Shown piece after piece: positions 46,876-59,167 of a stretch of 64,000 bases of DNA. Every line of letters begins with the position of its first letter. Position 1 is the first letter of the stretch. The stretch lies in assembly GCF_024362695.1 (NCBI RefSeq), contig NC_065425.1, positions 7,383,001 to 7,447,000 of the forward strand, written 5' to 3'. The DNA comes from Pectinophora gossypiella. Taxonomy: Eukaryota > Arthropoda > Insecta > Lepidoptera > Gelechiidae. The notes beneath the pieces were generated by a model that saw only the letters and a program-made list of their open reading frames with translations, was not told the origin of the DNA and ran no database searches. Position numbers and translations under genes: made by a program.

Positions 46876-46975
46876 ATGATGAATAAAGGCCTTACTTCTG
46901 TTCGAATATGATGAACTACATTGAAGTGTGATGAGCTGGTAATCTGTTATCATTATGCTTCATCGTATCTTTAAG

Positions 46976-47128
46976 CCACACCCCGGATACTTCATACAAA
47001 AAACCTCGTTTTACACAGACACTACACATTGACGTTATCGTACACGCGCATCTGTGTGTGACTTCTGCCGCCATACGATTGAAGACTGAAGTAAGACTTA
47101 GGGGTGAGGTAAACCTAGCTGGCGGGGA
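46976..47128 (+). repeat. Repeat U, copy 2
   Basis: AAGCCACACCCCGGATACTT to GGGTGAGGTAAACCTAGCTG; matches 31405..31510 and the short GGTAAACCTAGCT piece at 31762. Confidence 0.65.
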
Positions 47129-47139
47129 GCGAAGAACAA

Positions 47140-47285
47140 CTTTTTTTTAATACGTCTCTTGGTCTTTGCCATTACATTATATTTTTGAGTAATTCTGTAT
47201 CCGAGCAATGAGAAAATAGGTAATTATCACGTTAAATTTGTACAGTGCCATCTATATTCTTTGGAGAACGTAGCCTGGAAAGTTC
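47140..47285. repeat. Repeat N, copy 3
   Basis: GTACAGTGCCATCTATATTC and GAGAACGTAGCCTGGAAAG. Confidence 0.6.
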
Positions 47286-47307
47286 CTAGTAGGTACACGT
47301 AGGTACG

Positions 47308-47453
47308 TACGGTCACGAGCATTAATATGTATACACTTTGGTACCATGTCACATTAACTTTTTTGACAAATTGAACTGTAAGTCTCACTAAATGTCAAAT
47401 ATGTTAGTGTGACAGAGTCTTAAACTGGGTACATTATATTGCTCATGACTGTA
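47308..47453 (-). mobile_element. MITE-C copy 5
   Basis: TACGGTCACGAGCATTAATA to GCTCATGACTGTA, 146 bp, nearly the same as copy 4. Confidence 0.87.
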
Positions 47454-48029
47454 CATACGGATATAGTACGTACCTGTTTGAAATGAGAACGATAAACAAC
47501 ATTAAAATAACATTAAATTTTAAAATAGAAACGAAAGTAGGCGCATCAAATAAATATGAGTAGGTACCTATTTCACATGCCGGACATATTTGACGCACTT
47601 CTAGAGCGAAGGAACAAAACATCCGTTTTATAAAATGCTGCTGCATTTTCACCCTTATTTTCATAAGGACAGATTCTAAAAGAACAGATTCTCAAAAAGA
47701 CAGATTTTTTGGTAACATACAAATTTTTAACAAATTTTCTTTTGATGTAGGTTCGCTTCAGATTGCACCAACTTGGCCGGATCTCACAAAAGCGCCTTTA
47801 ATATTATAAAAAATACTTATCCCGGACATGGGCTGATTACCAAGATTGATGGTAATCAATCTCGGGAGTTCGTATAGAAAATTCTCTTGAAACAGTGTGA
47901 ACACTAAAATAATTTTAATATTGCTCATATCGTTAAACGTTTTGTGTTCATTGATCTGGCCAACGAATATGACCATTTCATGAAATGATCGAGCACATCA
48001 TGAAATGGTCAATTCTACATTCGACAGAT

Positions 48030-48265
48030 ATACCACCAATCCGCACTAAACGTTTAGTATTTTTCCTTTTTGATGCGAACAGCGAAGCACTGGAACTGTC
48101 TGCCGTCGTCTGTTTTTCCAAGTCGTTATAATCTGGGAGTCTTCAAGGCTGCATACAGTAAATAGTTATTTGCTAGATAAGCGTGATCCACCGTAGACCA
48201 CACCGTCACTTGCCATCAGGTGAGATTGTGGTCAAATGCCATCCTATATTATTAAAAAAAAAAAA
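48030..48265 (+). mobile_element. Jockey-like LINE 3' end
   Basis: Frame-shifted translation gives HWNCLPSSVF, YNLGVFKAAY, then CTTGCCATCAGGTGAGATTG and an A-rich end. 5'-truncated fossil. Confidence 0.72.
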
Positions 48266-49195
48266 ATTACACCAAGTAAGTACTTAAATGTACAATAAAT
48301 AAAACGTTGTCTTCATGAGATGTCCTGATTGCTCCCAATAAAAAGTTTTTATTAATCAGGTGAACTCTTCAATCAAACTGAAACAGCGGTCAATGACCCC
48401 CGCTGGCAATGCAAATCACGAATATCGGGGACTTACTATGTACTACGGATGTTAAAACGGATTATTTGATTCATATTCACTTGTGTTAGAAGTCTTATCA
48501 ACGGTGCTCATGTGTAGTGTATAACTAGAAGTAATTTAAAGCAAAGAAAGTTCAGGCAACCTTTCTTTTCTTTGCTTTCAATTTCATAGAAGACATTACT
48601 GCATGAGCAATAAGGCCGCCTCTCGTGCGTTTCTTATATGTTTCATATTTTCTGTTATCTTATGTTCTTTGTCCTCAGTGGCGGCCCTAGCAAAATATTT
48701 AGGTGGTGCGACACCTCAAAGTGGCACCCCTCAGCCCCATAAAATACAAAATTTTTCGTTCAGTTTACGGCTACCAAAATTTACCTGTTTGTATCTTTTA
48801 TAAATGTTGTTTACGACCACCTGGTATGAGTTTCAATGTGGCCGCAATCTAACCCGATGAAGTTAGTTTGCGGCCAGGGTGGATCAGTCTTGGTTGATTT
48901 TATCCCATCCCCTATTTCGGAGCCCGGTGCGGAGGCACCACTCGCACCGCCCTAGGACCACCACTGTTTGTGCTCAATCATCTCTCTAGCGTTATCCCGT
49001 TGTTGGGTATGCATTATGTGTAGTTAGTAGGTAGTCAAAAAATGCATTAAACGCACTTGAACCGTACGCACGTCGTTTCTTAACACTTTCAAGGACTGAA
49101 CATCTACGGACGTTCCGATTCGAAGGTGGCAGACTACCTATCATGAACCATCAATGACCCATGGTCTCTGTCCGTGAAAGGGTTAACACCAGTTT
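48266..49195. other. No gene recognised
   Basis: A patch GTGGCGGCCCTAGCAAAATA / CACCGCCCTAGGACCACCAC (48679-48963) resembles the words at 8986-9030 and may be an old repeat. No intact coding. Confidence 0.4.
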
Positions 49196-49268
49196 CTGAA
49201 GATTGTCTAGGGCCGGTTTTTGACAGAAGCGACTGCCTGTCTGACCTTCCAAACCGAAGGGAAAACTT
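49196..49268 (-). mobile_element. SINE-K fragment
   Basis: GACAGAAGCGACTGCCTGTC to TTCCAAACCGAAGGGAAAAC in reverse. Confidence 0.68.
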
Positions 49269-49816
49269 ATTATAAGCTGGTGTTATGTAATTATGGAACT
49301 CCTCAATACCGGCCGACATTTTACTCCAGATGATGTACTTCTCCTTTCCCTTTACTATTCATTTATTTATTTATATACACACATTTATTGCACTGACATT
49401 TATACACCAAAACGTACAATAAAGACAATATTCGACAAAACACCATTACAATTAAACAACAACACAACAATAACACAAGAACAACAACAACTTACAACTT
49501 TTAATCGCACACAACCGTAGTTCACAGGTTACCCCTTGAAATACCGGAGTGCCGAGAAAGCCGGGGAATCATATTTTTATTAAAAGCGTCCGTAACATTA
49601 TCGTCAACATTACTCTGGACGGATTCGACGTCATAATAACGAAGTGTCAAGGATACTGTAATTAAAATATCAGGCATTATTTAGATCGCGAGTAATATTA
49701 AAAGATAAAATATACTACTATATGCTACATGAATTAGTACGAGACAGAAAGTATTACAATGTCTCATGCGGTGTTTGGAAGTAGTTAAAAATCAAAAGGT
49801 GTCTTGTCAGACTTCA

Positions 49817-49944
49817 ATGGTCATTTTAAGAAGTGGTAATTTCTAGAAGTGGTCATTTTCAAAAGTGATCATTTCTAGAAATGGTCATTTTAAGAAGTGA
49901 TTGTTTCTAGAAGTGCTCATTATAAGAATTGATCATTTATAGAT
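49817..49944. repeat. 16-bp minisatellite, eight units in alternating types
   Basis: Units start at 49817, 49833, 49849 and so on every 16 bp. Odd units are like ATGGTCATTTTAAGAA, even units like GTGATCATTTCTAGAA, so the higher-order period is 32 bp. Confidence 0.92.
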
Positions 49945-50214
49945 ACTTCTAGAAATACCCGTACCTTTTCTAGGCGATAAATTTTATACTTAACATAAAA
50001 AAAACCGTCTCAATTACAAGGATAGTTGTAAATCAGACTGCGATGTTATTTGACTGTTAGAAGCTAGAAGTTAGGCGTTGATGGAAGTTAAGCATTAATT
50101 GGTTGAGAATCAAACTGCTTGACGAGTGCTTCCTACTATGGAGGTAGGAAACTCATTTCTTCTTATAGGAACAAGTATAACGTACCCGCATAAATACTCT
50201 CCTATTGAGGTAGG

Positions 50215-50830
50215 TTGAGTCACAATTTGCACCGACTTCTGAAGTAAGTACATCCATCGTAAGATGAACTGTCTACACACTTTTTTCTTTGTTTTGGTTT
50301 TCCCTGAAGGGCAAAGGCAAAGGGAACTATGCCCAATGCCCATACAGCCATGTCTTATGTATTTTTTTTCTTGGTGATGATTAATGAAATGATGAAAGGT
50401 GATGACGATGAATGATGATACCTAAGCCCCCACCCTCGGATCAGACTCCTACTCCGAACCCCAAACGAATAAACTCAAAAGTCCGCATAAACTTTCGAGT
50501 TATAAAGCGGCTTGTTGGCATGAAGCGAAAATAGATAGGTACACTTTGTTTATTGAATATTCCGATATAATAACACTGTCGCGAATGTTTTCCGACTAAC
50601 TTAATGCGATCATTAACCACAAAACACCGCTTCGTATTAATTATTTAGATTATTCAATGAAAAAAGCAACTGTCCCGTACCCGTTCCCGCCAAAAAGTCC
50701 CTGTCTACACACGCTTCACCGGGCTTTCTAAAGTACAACATGACAGGTAAACTATATCGCCGTCTATAATAGACGAGCTAACTGTGTTACTAAAATTTGA
50801 TTAGTAACTCATTGGTGCGTTTTTTTTGTT
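50215..50830 (-). mobile_element. SINE-M split by SINE-F
   Basis: TACATCCATCGTAAGATGAA (50249) and TCACCGGGCTTTCTAAAGTA to TAGTAACTCATTGGTGCG (50716-50819) are the two halves of SINE-M. Confidence 0.75.
50281..50700 (-). mobile_element. SINE-F copy 5, with 12-bp target duplication
   Basis: CTGTCTACACAC at 50269-50280 and 50701-50712. T-rich left end, GGCAAAGGCAAAGGGAACTA (with a small duplication ATGCCCA), right end CCCGCCAAAAAGTCC. Confidence 0.93.
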
Positions 50831-51044
50831 ACTTATTGTATGGCATCAACTACTTGGCCGGGACTCATTAGTACAATTTCGGTACAAACATGGGATCGAA
50901 CCTGTGTTCCTCGTTTGTGTTCTGAAGCATCCCGGTGACACAGGATCACAGTGACTTTTCATGACATGTTAGGTCATGCCATGCATGCCACTACCAGGCC
51001 AGGGTAGGCCCTGGTAGCGATTAAAAAAACATAACTAGTATTCA

Positions 51045-51200
51045 GCAATCTATCTCGGGTATGTCGGAAAATCCGACAGAGGGTCGGAGTATATCCAACT
51101 TAAAACGTCGTTCGTTCGAAAATGTTTGTAACTTGTCTTTTGTGGCTCTGCCTACTCCATAATCCCGTAAGGATGCGTTTATGTATGTATGTATTATACA
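51045..51200 (+). repeat. Repeat D (LINE tail), partial
   Basis: GTATGTCGGAAAATCCGACA, CTTTTGTGGCTCTGCCTACT, CCGTAAGGATGCGTTTATGT and (ATGT)n; the full form is at 61213..61440. Confidence 0.68.
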
Positions 51201-51426
51201 TAGTATAACACATGTCTTAAAATGACAAGAGATAAATATACAAACGGCCCAATGTTCTATATTCAATATTCTATCTAATGTGCACTTATGTCTACTCCCA
51301 TAGAGCATATCTATTCTCTCCCAGCTCCTTACCTCGGTCAATGCACTTGTCGGCAAGCCATTTTTTTTCATTCTCCATTTCAACAAATTGTTTCCTTAAC
51401 ACTTGTTGCTTAATCAAAACTGTAAA

Positions 51427-51660
51427 AACATAAGCTCACGACTATATCTCAATTGGGATAGTCATCCGACACAAGTTGAACTAAGTACAGCCATGAGCAA
51501 TATCATGTACCCACTTTAGAACCCTGTCGCACTATCATATTTGACATTTAATGAGACTTACGGTTTAATCTGTCAAAAAAGTTAATGTGACATTGTTTCA
51601 ACGTGTATACATATTTTTACTCGTGACTGTACCCACACCTCACCGATCCGATAATAATAA
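51427..51660 (-). mobile_element. SINE-M fragment split by MITE-C
   Basis: ACATAAGCTCACGACTATAT to GAACTAAG, then MITE-C, then CCACACCTCACCGATCC. Confidence 0.75.
51486..51631 (+). mobile_element. MITE-C copy 6, inserted at TA in SINE-M
   Basis: TACAGCCATGAGCAATATCA to CTCGTGACTGTA. SINE-M reads AACTAAGTA before and CCCACACC after, as expected if the insertion duplicated TA or GTA. Confidence 0.87.
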
Positions 51661-51734
51661 TTCATAATATATTTGCAATAAAAATTGTACAGAATGGTAA
51701 TGGTAGATATTTCTGTTAGATCAAAACTATAGTC

Positions 51735-52050
51735 TTCTTCTTCGCCTGTGGATTGTGAGGTCAATGACCGACCGCACCAACTCAGTTGTACTAAAGGCCC
51801 CTGACATGGTTTATGTAAATACTACGTACATCTAGTAAGGAATAGTCAGGTCACTAACGGTTTAAAGTAACGTACCTTCCGTAGCAGAGAAACAAAATAT
51901 TTTATTAATAAGATAGACTCCAGAAAGAGAGAGAGGTATCCTGTTCTACCCAATCTAGGAGTAACATAGTGATTTTCAACAAGTCCCCGGATGAATCCCA
52001 GAACTTCCGAGACGTGAACCGAACGTTCTAACCACTACACCACGCAGGCC
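51735..52050 (-). mobile_element. SINE-A, diverged
   Basis: CTTCGCCTGTGGATTGTGAG, AAAGGCCCCTGACATGG, then TTCTAACCACTACACCACGC. Many substitutions and an internal insertion. Confidence 0.68.
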
Positions 52051-52389
52051 GTTACAAAAACTAATAGTAAACATTTGATAACTTGAAAAGGTCATTGTAA
52101 GTATAAAATTGCCACAAGGGAGCATCCTGGGTTCGATTTCATTCACCTTATACAACTTGATTTTGAGGTTAGTGACTCCACTATTGATAGTATTAGACGT
52201 GATGTAAGCTTATTTTGATTATATTATACGTTAGTTTGTTCACCTCCCTTGTTTATGTTTGATGTGATTTGTAGTTTTTGAATTAGCCAATATTCTATTC
52301 TATTCGAAGTAGGTATATTTTTAATAACATAAACATTAAATAAATAGCATACATACGTCCCACTGCTGGGAAAAGTAATCAATGTAAAT

Positions 52390-52460
52390 TCAATTCAAGG
52401 GACTTTCGCCACATACAACGCCATTTTCTTTTTTTTTTTTGGGAAACGTAGCATGGCAAG
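52390..52460. repeat. Repeat N, copy 4 fragment
   Basis: ACGCCATTTTC then T11, GGGAAACGTAGCATGGCAAG. Confidence 0.55.
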
Positions 52461-52596
52461 TGCCTCAAACTTTGAATACACTCTAGAAACCAAGGTTTTT
52501 AACCTAGAAGTTCTGTATCTATTTTAGATAAGAAATTGTGGGTTACAAAACTGATTTTTTTTTAAAAAAGCCTTTATTCAATGGGACATCAACCTT

Positions 52597-52715
52597 ACCT
52601 ACTTATGTAAGTAAGTAGTCGTTACATGGGCCATGACAGCCTTTGGCGGATCAACAGCAACCCTGACACCAGGGTTGAAGTGGTAATCGTCACAACTCAC
52701 ACGATAGAAGAAGAA
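52597..52715 (+). mobile_element. SINE-A 3' half
   Basis: GTAAGTAAGTAGTCGTTACA to CACACGATAGAAGAAGAA. Confidence 0.78.
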
Positions 52716-52784
52716 TACCTCATACGTACATTTTTCTGCTGAACTGGTTAAAAAAAAACAGAAAGCGTTCAGTTGCTTTTCGGC

Positions 52785-53032
52785 CTCTGTGGTCCAGTTG
52801 ATCGTTGAGATCATGTTCCCTAGGTAACGGGTTCGAATCCCGGTGGGGACCTATTACAGAAATCATATTGTGATCCCTAAGTTGGTAAGGACATTAAAGG
52901 CTGATCACCCGATTACCCGAAAATAAGATGAGTGCTTCGGAAGGCACGGTACGCACTTGGTCCCGGTTACTACTTACTAAAGTAAGTACGTAGTAATTAA
53001 ATGAGACAAGTCAGGGGCTTTTGGCGGCTCAA
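52785..53032 (+). mobile_element. SINE-A head and centre
   Basis: CTCTGTGGTCCAGTTGATCG, B box GGTTCGAATCC at about 52829, to CAGGGGCTTTTGGCGGCTCA. The order of this and the preceding piece (tail before head) makes them two insertions. Confidence 0.84.
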
Positions 53033-53790
53033 TACCTACGTAATTTTTTTGTACAATTATGAATACCTGTAGTTATATAATAACAAATAAACTATAAATC
53101 ACAACTATAACTGTAATATCAGCTTACAGTAACCACTATTACCGTCTCCGGCAACATAAAACAAGGGAAATGAATTACTTTTCTAAATGCGGGTAGTTAT
53201 GTTTATTATGCAACTAGACTGGAATCCCTTGGCTTTCGTTTTCACCTAGATTTTATTGCTATAATCTCTTTACATTCGAAGGGTCTGCTGCCCTTTATGG
53301 AACTTAGGTTGTGGCGTTTGCTAAGACAGATTGGCATAACGGCGGTGGTGCGAATACCGAGGGGTTGTCAGTGCGTGCCTGACATAACCTTTCTTGCTGC
53401 CCCCGCGGCGAGAGGGTATGCATTTCCCTTCAAAAAAAAAACAAGACATAGCATACCTTAATCCTAGGGTCTTCCCTAGCGCTGTTGCCATTGTAACCGC
53501 AACATACGCGACACCGCATCTGCACCAACTATTCAACTCCGTGCTGCAGAGCCTACTACTGTAGCAGAGTACAAACTCTGCACATACTGGCCTTTCGTTC
53601 TGACCGTCAATCATTTTAAATTTCGAAATTCTCATTCCATTCCGCATTTCCTTTCATTTTACACTGACTCATTGCATCCCCGACCTTCATAAGAACAACA
53701 TAAATATATTATACTGTTTAGCTCTGGCTGTGCTCTCCAATGCTGGATTTGTTTGTTGATTAATAAACTATATATATTCCTCTTTTTCTT
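53033..53790. other. No gene recognised
   Basis: A GC-richer patch at 53330-53430 (CCCCCGCGGCGAGAGGGTAT) may be an unassigned repeat. No supported coding. Confidence 0.45.
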
Positions 53791-53793
53791 TTC

Positions 53794-54000
53794 AGGCTTG
53801 AATCACCTGATTGTCCGAAAAAGTAAGATGATTCCGTGCTTCGTATGGCACGTTAAGCCGTTGGTCCGGCTATTAGCCGTAAAAAACACCTCCACCAACC
53901 CGCATTGGAGCAGCATAGTGGAGTATGCTCCATACCCCCTCCGGTTGTTTGAGGGGAGGCCTGTGCCCAGCAGTGGGACGTATATAGGCTGTTTATGTAT
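53794..54000 (+). mobile_element. SINE-B, head missing
   Basis: CAGGCTTGAATCACCTGATT to CAGTGGGACGTATATAGGCT. Confidence 0.82.
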
Positions 54001-54049
54001 GTTATGTATATATTCCTGCTGAATTTTGTCATCGTTATCACCAATCATT

Positions 54050-54369
54050 CCTCTATTCTGCCGGCACGTCGGGATACCATCCTCACCACCCAGCGTGCTG
54101 CACTACTCTCCTCTATGTGCCCAGGCTCCATCGATATACCGAAGCCGAGGACATCATCCGACATATCAAGAAGGCGCACCGAGGACGCCCAGCGGCTGAT
54201 GTAACGAAGCCAATGCGGGGTGAGGTTGCTCTCCTCGCGTCTGAGAGGTCTGCAAGCTTTAGGTCTTTCAAGCTTCATGTCTATCACACTGCTGAGCTGC
54301 TTCGTGCAGACTTCTGCCCAGAGAAAGTGGCTCCGACGCGTCAGGGAGGCGAAAACGAAAACATTTTTT
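54050..54369. other. GC-richer unassigned stretch with open frames
   Basis: Open on both strands over about 250 bp (for example RYTEAEDIIRHIKKAHRGRP on plus), with balanced base composition unlike its surroundings. It ends in an A7T8 stretch at the repeat T border, so it is probably the end of an unrecognised retroelement or retropseudogene. Confidence 0.4.
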
Positions 54370-54374
54370 TTTAA

Positions 54375-54440
54375 AGAACGTCTAGGCCCCTTAGCCGTGC
54401 CGAGGTTTTTCTTGCAGCTTCTTTTCCCCGGCTATACAGC
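54375..54440 (+). repeat. Repeat T block
   Basis: CTAGGCCCCTTAGCCGTGCC and TTCTTGCAGCTTCTTTTCCC match 46615..46665. Confidence 0.6.
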
Positions 54441-54528
54441 GCGCACTTAATTTTATATGCGCAAATGTCAAATTGCAATATTGCTTTTTTAGATGAATTG
54501 CTTCGATGTGTCCTTTTTAATCCCCATG
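54441..54528. mobile_element. MITE-H, right half
   Basis: GCGCACTTAATTTTATATGC to GTGTCCTTTTTAATCCCCA. Confidence 0.75.
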
Positions 54529-56464
54529 ATGTCAAGGTGGAATTACCTGGAAGTTAGTTTTGATTTTGTTTCTCATTTGTTTAAGTGTCAAAAATCGTAT
54601 TTATAGTAACCTTAAATAAACTATATATGGGATGATTCATATTTTTTAAAGTAAGTAAATAAGTTACCAAGTAGGCAAAGAAAACTGATCTTCAATTCTT
54701 CCGATTTTCGTGTGTCACTGTCATTTTAAGGGGTGCCCTCACCTTTGAAGAGATTCGTACATACCTAAGTATTATAATGCTTCTATAAGTAAATCTATTC
54801 CCCCGTTTATCTCAACTCCTAACACGCTATTCATTTCCCTAAGCTAAGCACCAATTTGAAAGTCTAAACACTTTTTATCTATTCCAGCATTACATCTTCT
54901 AAATGTCAATTATGTCGGATAGTTATGATAGCTTCCTCGTTACATGTGTATGTATCTATGTGTATATGTATGTGGTTACATAGCATCGTGCATAGATATA
55001 AATAACTAGGCGGGCAACACTGACAGGTGGTCGGGTTGTATGAACCCAGCTCGGTGTGACCGCGAAATAATTTTCAAGACTACATACAACAACCTCGAAC
55101 GCACACACACATACAAACACATATCTGCACGCGCGTCTCACTACCACTGTCTATGTAGTAGTAGTCGTGAGAAACTTGCCCTTACATTCTAAAACGACGC
55201 AAACATGTACATAAAACAAGTCAATCTCGACTCTATAAGTTGATCAATTAATCAGAAAGTTGCGGAAGAATGAAAAGGTGTTTATGCCGTTTTGAACGTA
55301 CGCCGCGTGTGGTAAAGTTGCTATCTTGTTCGTAATGTCCGCGAACGGAGGTACATTCAACTTTTAGCCCAGTAAACTCTGGGAGTTCGTTCACCCAGTG
55401 CTTGTCAACTGACGTACCGAGACCGAGACAGCCGGTAAAACAGATAGCGTCGTCTCGCTCCCACTTTATGTTCAATTTAGAAGTTTTTTATTGAACGTTC
55501 GGCTTTCGAAATAGTTTACTTTGTATAACTTATGCTCGCCTGGTACTTTTGACGGTTCACGTTGGTTATATCGATAGATAACGTGACTATTGTGGGTTTG
55601 CGTGATGCGCATCCATGTTTTACGTTGTTTTTCAATACTTTTTTTTCTTTTATAACTCATTAGACGTTCGGTTTCATTAATCGAAGTGCATTTATATGTT
55701 GAAAGGTTGGAACCAGGAAGGAAAGTGTTTAGAGGCCGTAAAGTATGGTATGTTCGTAGGTTGAAAGGCCGCGCATAATTTATTGCTAATTCTCTAAGTA
55801 GAATTCTTGGGAAACTTGTAGCACTAATCCTTTTAAAATGTACGTGAAAGTTGTATTGAAAGTTTTATAACTTTTGTAATTGTTTGTTAGGGAACTGTAT
55901 GACTCTATGTTTATATTTATTTATACGGGTTCAAAGAAAAGTTGTGTCTATTGATGTTATTTTGTTTAGTCATTAGTTTTATTTGGTGTAAATACTCAAA
56001 AGAACGTAGCTGATTTGGTTATTGGTAACCTCAGAATATCCCGTTTACAAAATTTGTGAAGTTCACAAATTCTCTTGTAAAACCATACATTTCATTTCTC
56101 ACACATTTGCGCGAAAAAAACCTAAGTATTCTACGTGTAAGACAGTAAAGCGTAATTCTATCAGAACTGCTGATTATTGTATAAAATTACAGTTATTTAC
56201 TTTACTTTATTTTTCAAACCTGGTAAATGAATAAGCATCCGTACCTGACAAATCCTAACTCTAACAAAAACAGTAAAATCACCTTCCAAAACAACTCGTA
56301 ATGTTCGTACGTGATCTTTCAAACATGACGAAACATTGAATTTGTATTCCATTGAAGAAGTTCACACGCGGTAACGCTCAATATTGTTCGTATTCGCTGT
56401 TCAACCTCAAAATTATAAGCCGTATTAGTTACTTATTCGCTGTTAAAAAAATGCGGTAAGCTGC
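54529..56464. other. Repeat-poor stretch, no gene recognised
   Basis: Contains half of a 24-bp sequence pair (55356-55379), a CA-rich patch at about 55098-55125 and chance-length reading frames. It could be regulatory DNA of a gene beyond the right edge. Confidence 0.45.
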
Positions 56465-56640
56465 TTATTTTCCCGGACATGTCGAAAAAGCCGACTTAAG
56501 GGTTGCTTCCCTCACATTTTAGGTGACAAGCTGATGGCATGCCACCACATGGCGAATCATATCCATCTGAGAACTTCGTATCAAAACTGGTTGCAAGTTG
56601 TCGACTGTTTCCTTGGAGTTCTACCGCATGAGTTCACTCT
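56465..56640 (+). repeat. Repeat D, diverged
   Basis: TTCCCGGACATGTCGAAAAA, AGGTGACAAGCTGATGGCAT and TGGTTGCAAGTTGTCGACTG follow the order of 61213..61440. Confidence 0.6.
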
Positions 56641-57764
56641 ATTATTAATTAATAATTAGTAAACTTCCAAAGTTTTTGTTAAAGCGGAAATAAATAAGCT
56701 TTAACGTCGCAAGAACTTATTTTTAAATCGCAAAAAGTAACATTTACGCGGAAAACTCGACGGCAACCCGTAAAACCTCTAACAATATAGCAGACATGCC
56801 GAAAACCACAAACTATTACACTTATATCTTCATAACATTCAAACAATAATCATACAAAATCAACATTCACAGCTGCACAAATAACTTTGTTTTTCGTACA
56901 AAAACAATTTTATTATTTACATTTCTAATTTTAGAAATAAGTCTTATTGTATTCGTTTAAGATTGATTTTCCAGTTATAAAACAGTTTTCCAATAAATGC
57001 CAGATAAATAGAAATGTAAGAAGAGTCCAACACTATCCATCTAGGTACCAGGCGGTCAGAAATGTAAAGAGATGACTTGTTTGAAAGGTTTCTATTACTA
57101 TGGGAAAGTCCATTTTGGTAGCACGAATCACGGATGCTTTAGCTGATAATGTTTATCCTAAGAAAGTGTCTTGCTTTGCATGGGATACCCAATAGTGGGA
57201 TGATTTAGCTCCTTGGCTAATTAGATGGATCGAAAGATTCCACCAAATCTGCAATCGCACTAGAATAGCGTGTTCTAATTTTAACACGCTCATTCTCTAG
57301 AATGTCCCAAGTTCAAATTATAAATTCAAATTTTGCATGCCAAATTCCCGCGAATTGAAAATTTACAAAATAATAAAATATGTAATATTCAACATAATAA
57401 TTTAGTTCAAATACAATACATAAATATCAGATTATCTATACTTAAATATTAATATTATTATGTCTAGATCGAGTCGAGTAAACTAATTCACATAAAATTG
57501 TTTTCATGAGTCATACCTATTTGAACGTTGTAGGTAAGTATGTGTAGGTAAGTTTATGTGTCTGCCACACTTTATTACTAGGGTAACAGGCATTTTCTCT
57601 CGTTGGATAAACAAGGATAACATAGGTTAGAAGAGATATTCGTATTTTGACGGGATATCTATGGCGCCGTGAAATTATAACGTAGTGTATGATTTTTAAA
57701 ACTCTTCTGCTTTACCAGTGTAGTGCTGGGAGTAAAGAGTAAATAAAAAAAAAGTTTATTAGTT

Positions 57765-57870
57765 TTGTTTTGTTAAGTTTAAAAGTTTATTGTTGTTTGG
57801 GCCGCCTTTGCCCACCTTAGAATAAGTTTATCCTGTAAATGTTTTGTGTATTTGTGTGCAATAAAGTGTT
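57765..57870 (+). repeat. LINE-like 3' end
   Basis: TTGTTTGGGCCGCCTTTGCC, CACCTTAGAATAAGTTTATC and GTGTGCAATAAAGTGTTTTA, with a polyadenylation word and an ATT-rich end. Confidence 0.6.
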
Positions 57871-59167
57871 TTATTATTATATTATTATTTTTTAAATTAT
57901 TAAAAACTTTAATCGAACCGAGTATAAACTTTTACAAGTTTCTAGAAACAATATAAATGAATTTTACTTATCAAGCGTAAAATAAGTTATCTGACAGATG
58001 GGTAAGAGGCCCTTAGCGATAATTTTTAGTCTGAAAAACCGAACTCTTTTTTCGATCAGAAAAAAGTAAAAGAGGACCTTTGCCGCAAAGTTTTCAATTT
58101 GTGCGTGCTCGTAATCAGGGAATGTAAATCAAAAAATCACCGCCTGGCAATGAATTACAGCCTCCTCTTGGTGTTACCATAAATCCACTTGCCACTTGCG
58201 TCAGCGCAACATCGCATGCCACGTAGTGCTACGAACCGGCGTAGACATACTACGAAGTAGGATGACAAAAGGGATTTATAATGGGTGCTTTTACTCACAT
58301 TAGAAGACATAAGGTTCATTATTATCTTTGCATAAATACTACAGATCTATATCTTAATTACTTAAATATGTTTATACGGAGTGTAGAAACTGTTAAGAGC
58401 ACCGTTTTTCGTTTTTCTTTCCAACGTGAAGGACTTTTTGTAAATAGTGAGTTGTTCTAATCTAGTTCTTATAACATAAATCCGCATAACAGAGTTTGCA
58501 TAACGAAATAAGCATAATATTAGTTTATTTTTTTCACTTATTTGTAAAAAAAAAAAATAAGTAATAAAGTTTCATTCTTGCCTCGCTAGAAGGCACTTTT
58601 AAAATTTACAGCTTCATCTTCTTCAACGAAACACATTTTGTATTCACACCAACAACAATTTTTTAGGCGCGAATGACCTTTTTTACTTTTCTCAACGCGG
58701 AAATGCAAAGATATTTTTAAGAAACGGTCCCGTCAAGCCGGTTTGATATTTTAAACTGCTTCGGATAAAAAAAAAGTTGAAAATGTATGCGCAGCTCTGC
58801 GCAAATGAGATTCGAAGTACCAGGACGGTAGGAGTCCAAAGAGCTTACCCAGTCACACGAGGCGACTACTACAGTCAAGGCTCATTAAACGTATCGCCTA
58901 CGCGTTCACTCACACGGCCACACCGATATTAATTACTATCCTATCTCTTTCTGATAGTTTTAATGAAAGTTGAAATGTGTACGCTGATGGTTACGACCGC
59001 TAAATTACAATCCTTATCGATATTATGTCGATACAGCCATTTCGACACGAAAATAGAATTTTTGAATTTAAAATTAGAATATGAAAAAAATAAATAATTT
59101 CACGAAAAAGAATATTGTCAAGTTTGAATGAAGAACATGATTTTCGCGTCATATTGACGCGTTGTTT
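57871..59167. other. Repeat-poor stretch, no gene recognised
   Basis: Single-copy-looking DNA without coding signal. It precedes the GC-richer block at 59168-59560. Confidence 0.45.

Noticed and set aside
49817..49944. Tandem array resembling a CRISPR or an origin iteron cluster
   Set aside because: Units abut without spacers and the DNA is insect nuclear; it is a minisatellite.
53321..53647. 108-codon minus-strand open frame
   Set aside because: No recognisable domain, low-complexity segments, no splice context.
55248..55475. 75-codon minus-strand open frame
   Set aside because: Length within chance expectation and no family resemblance.
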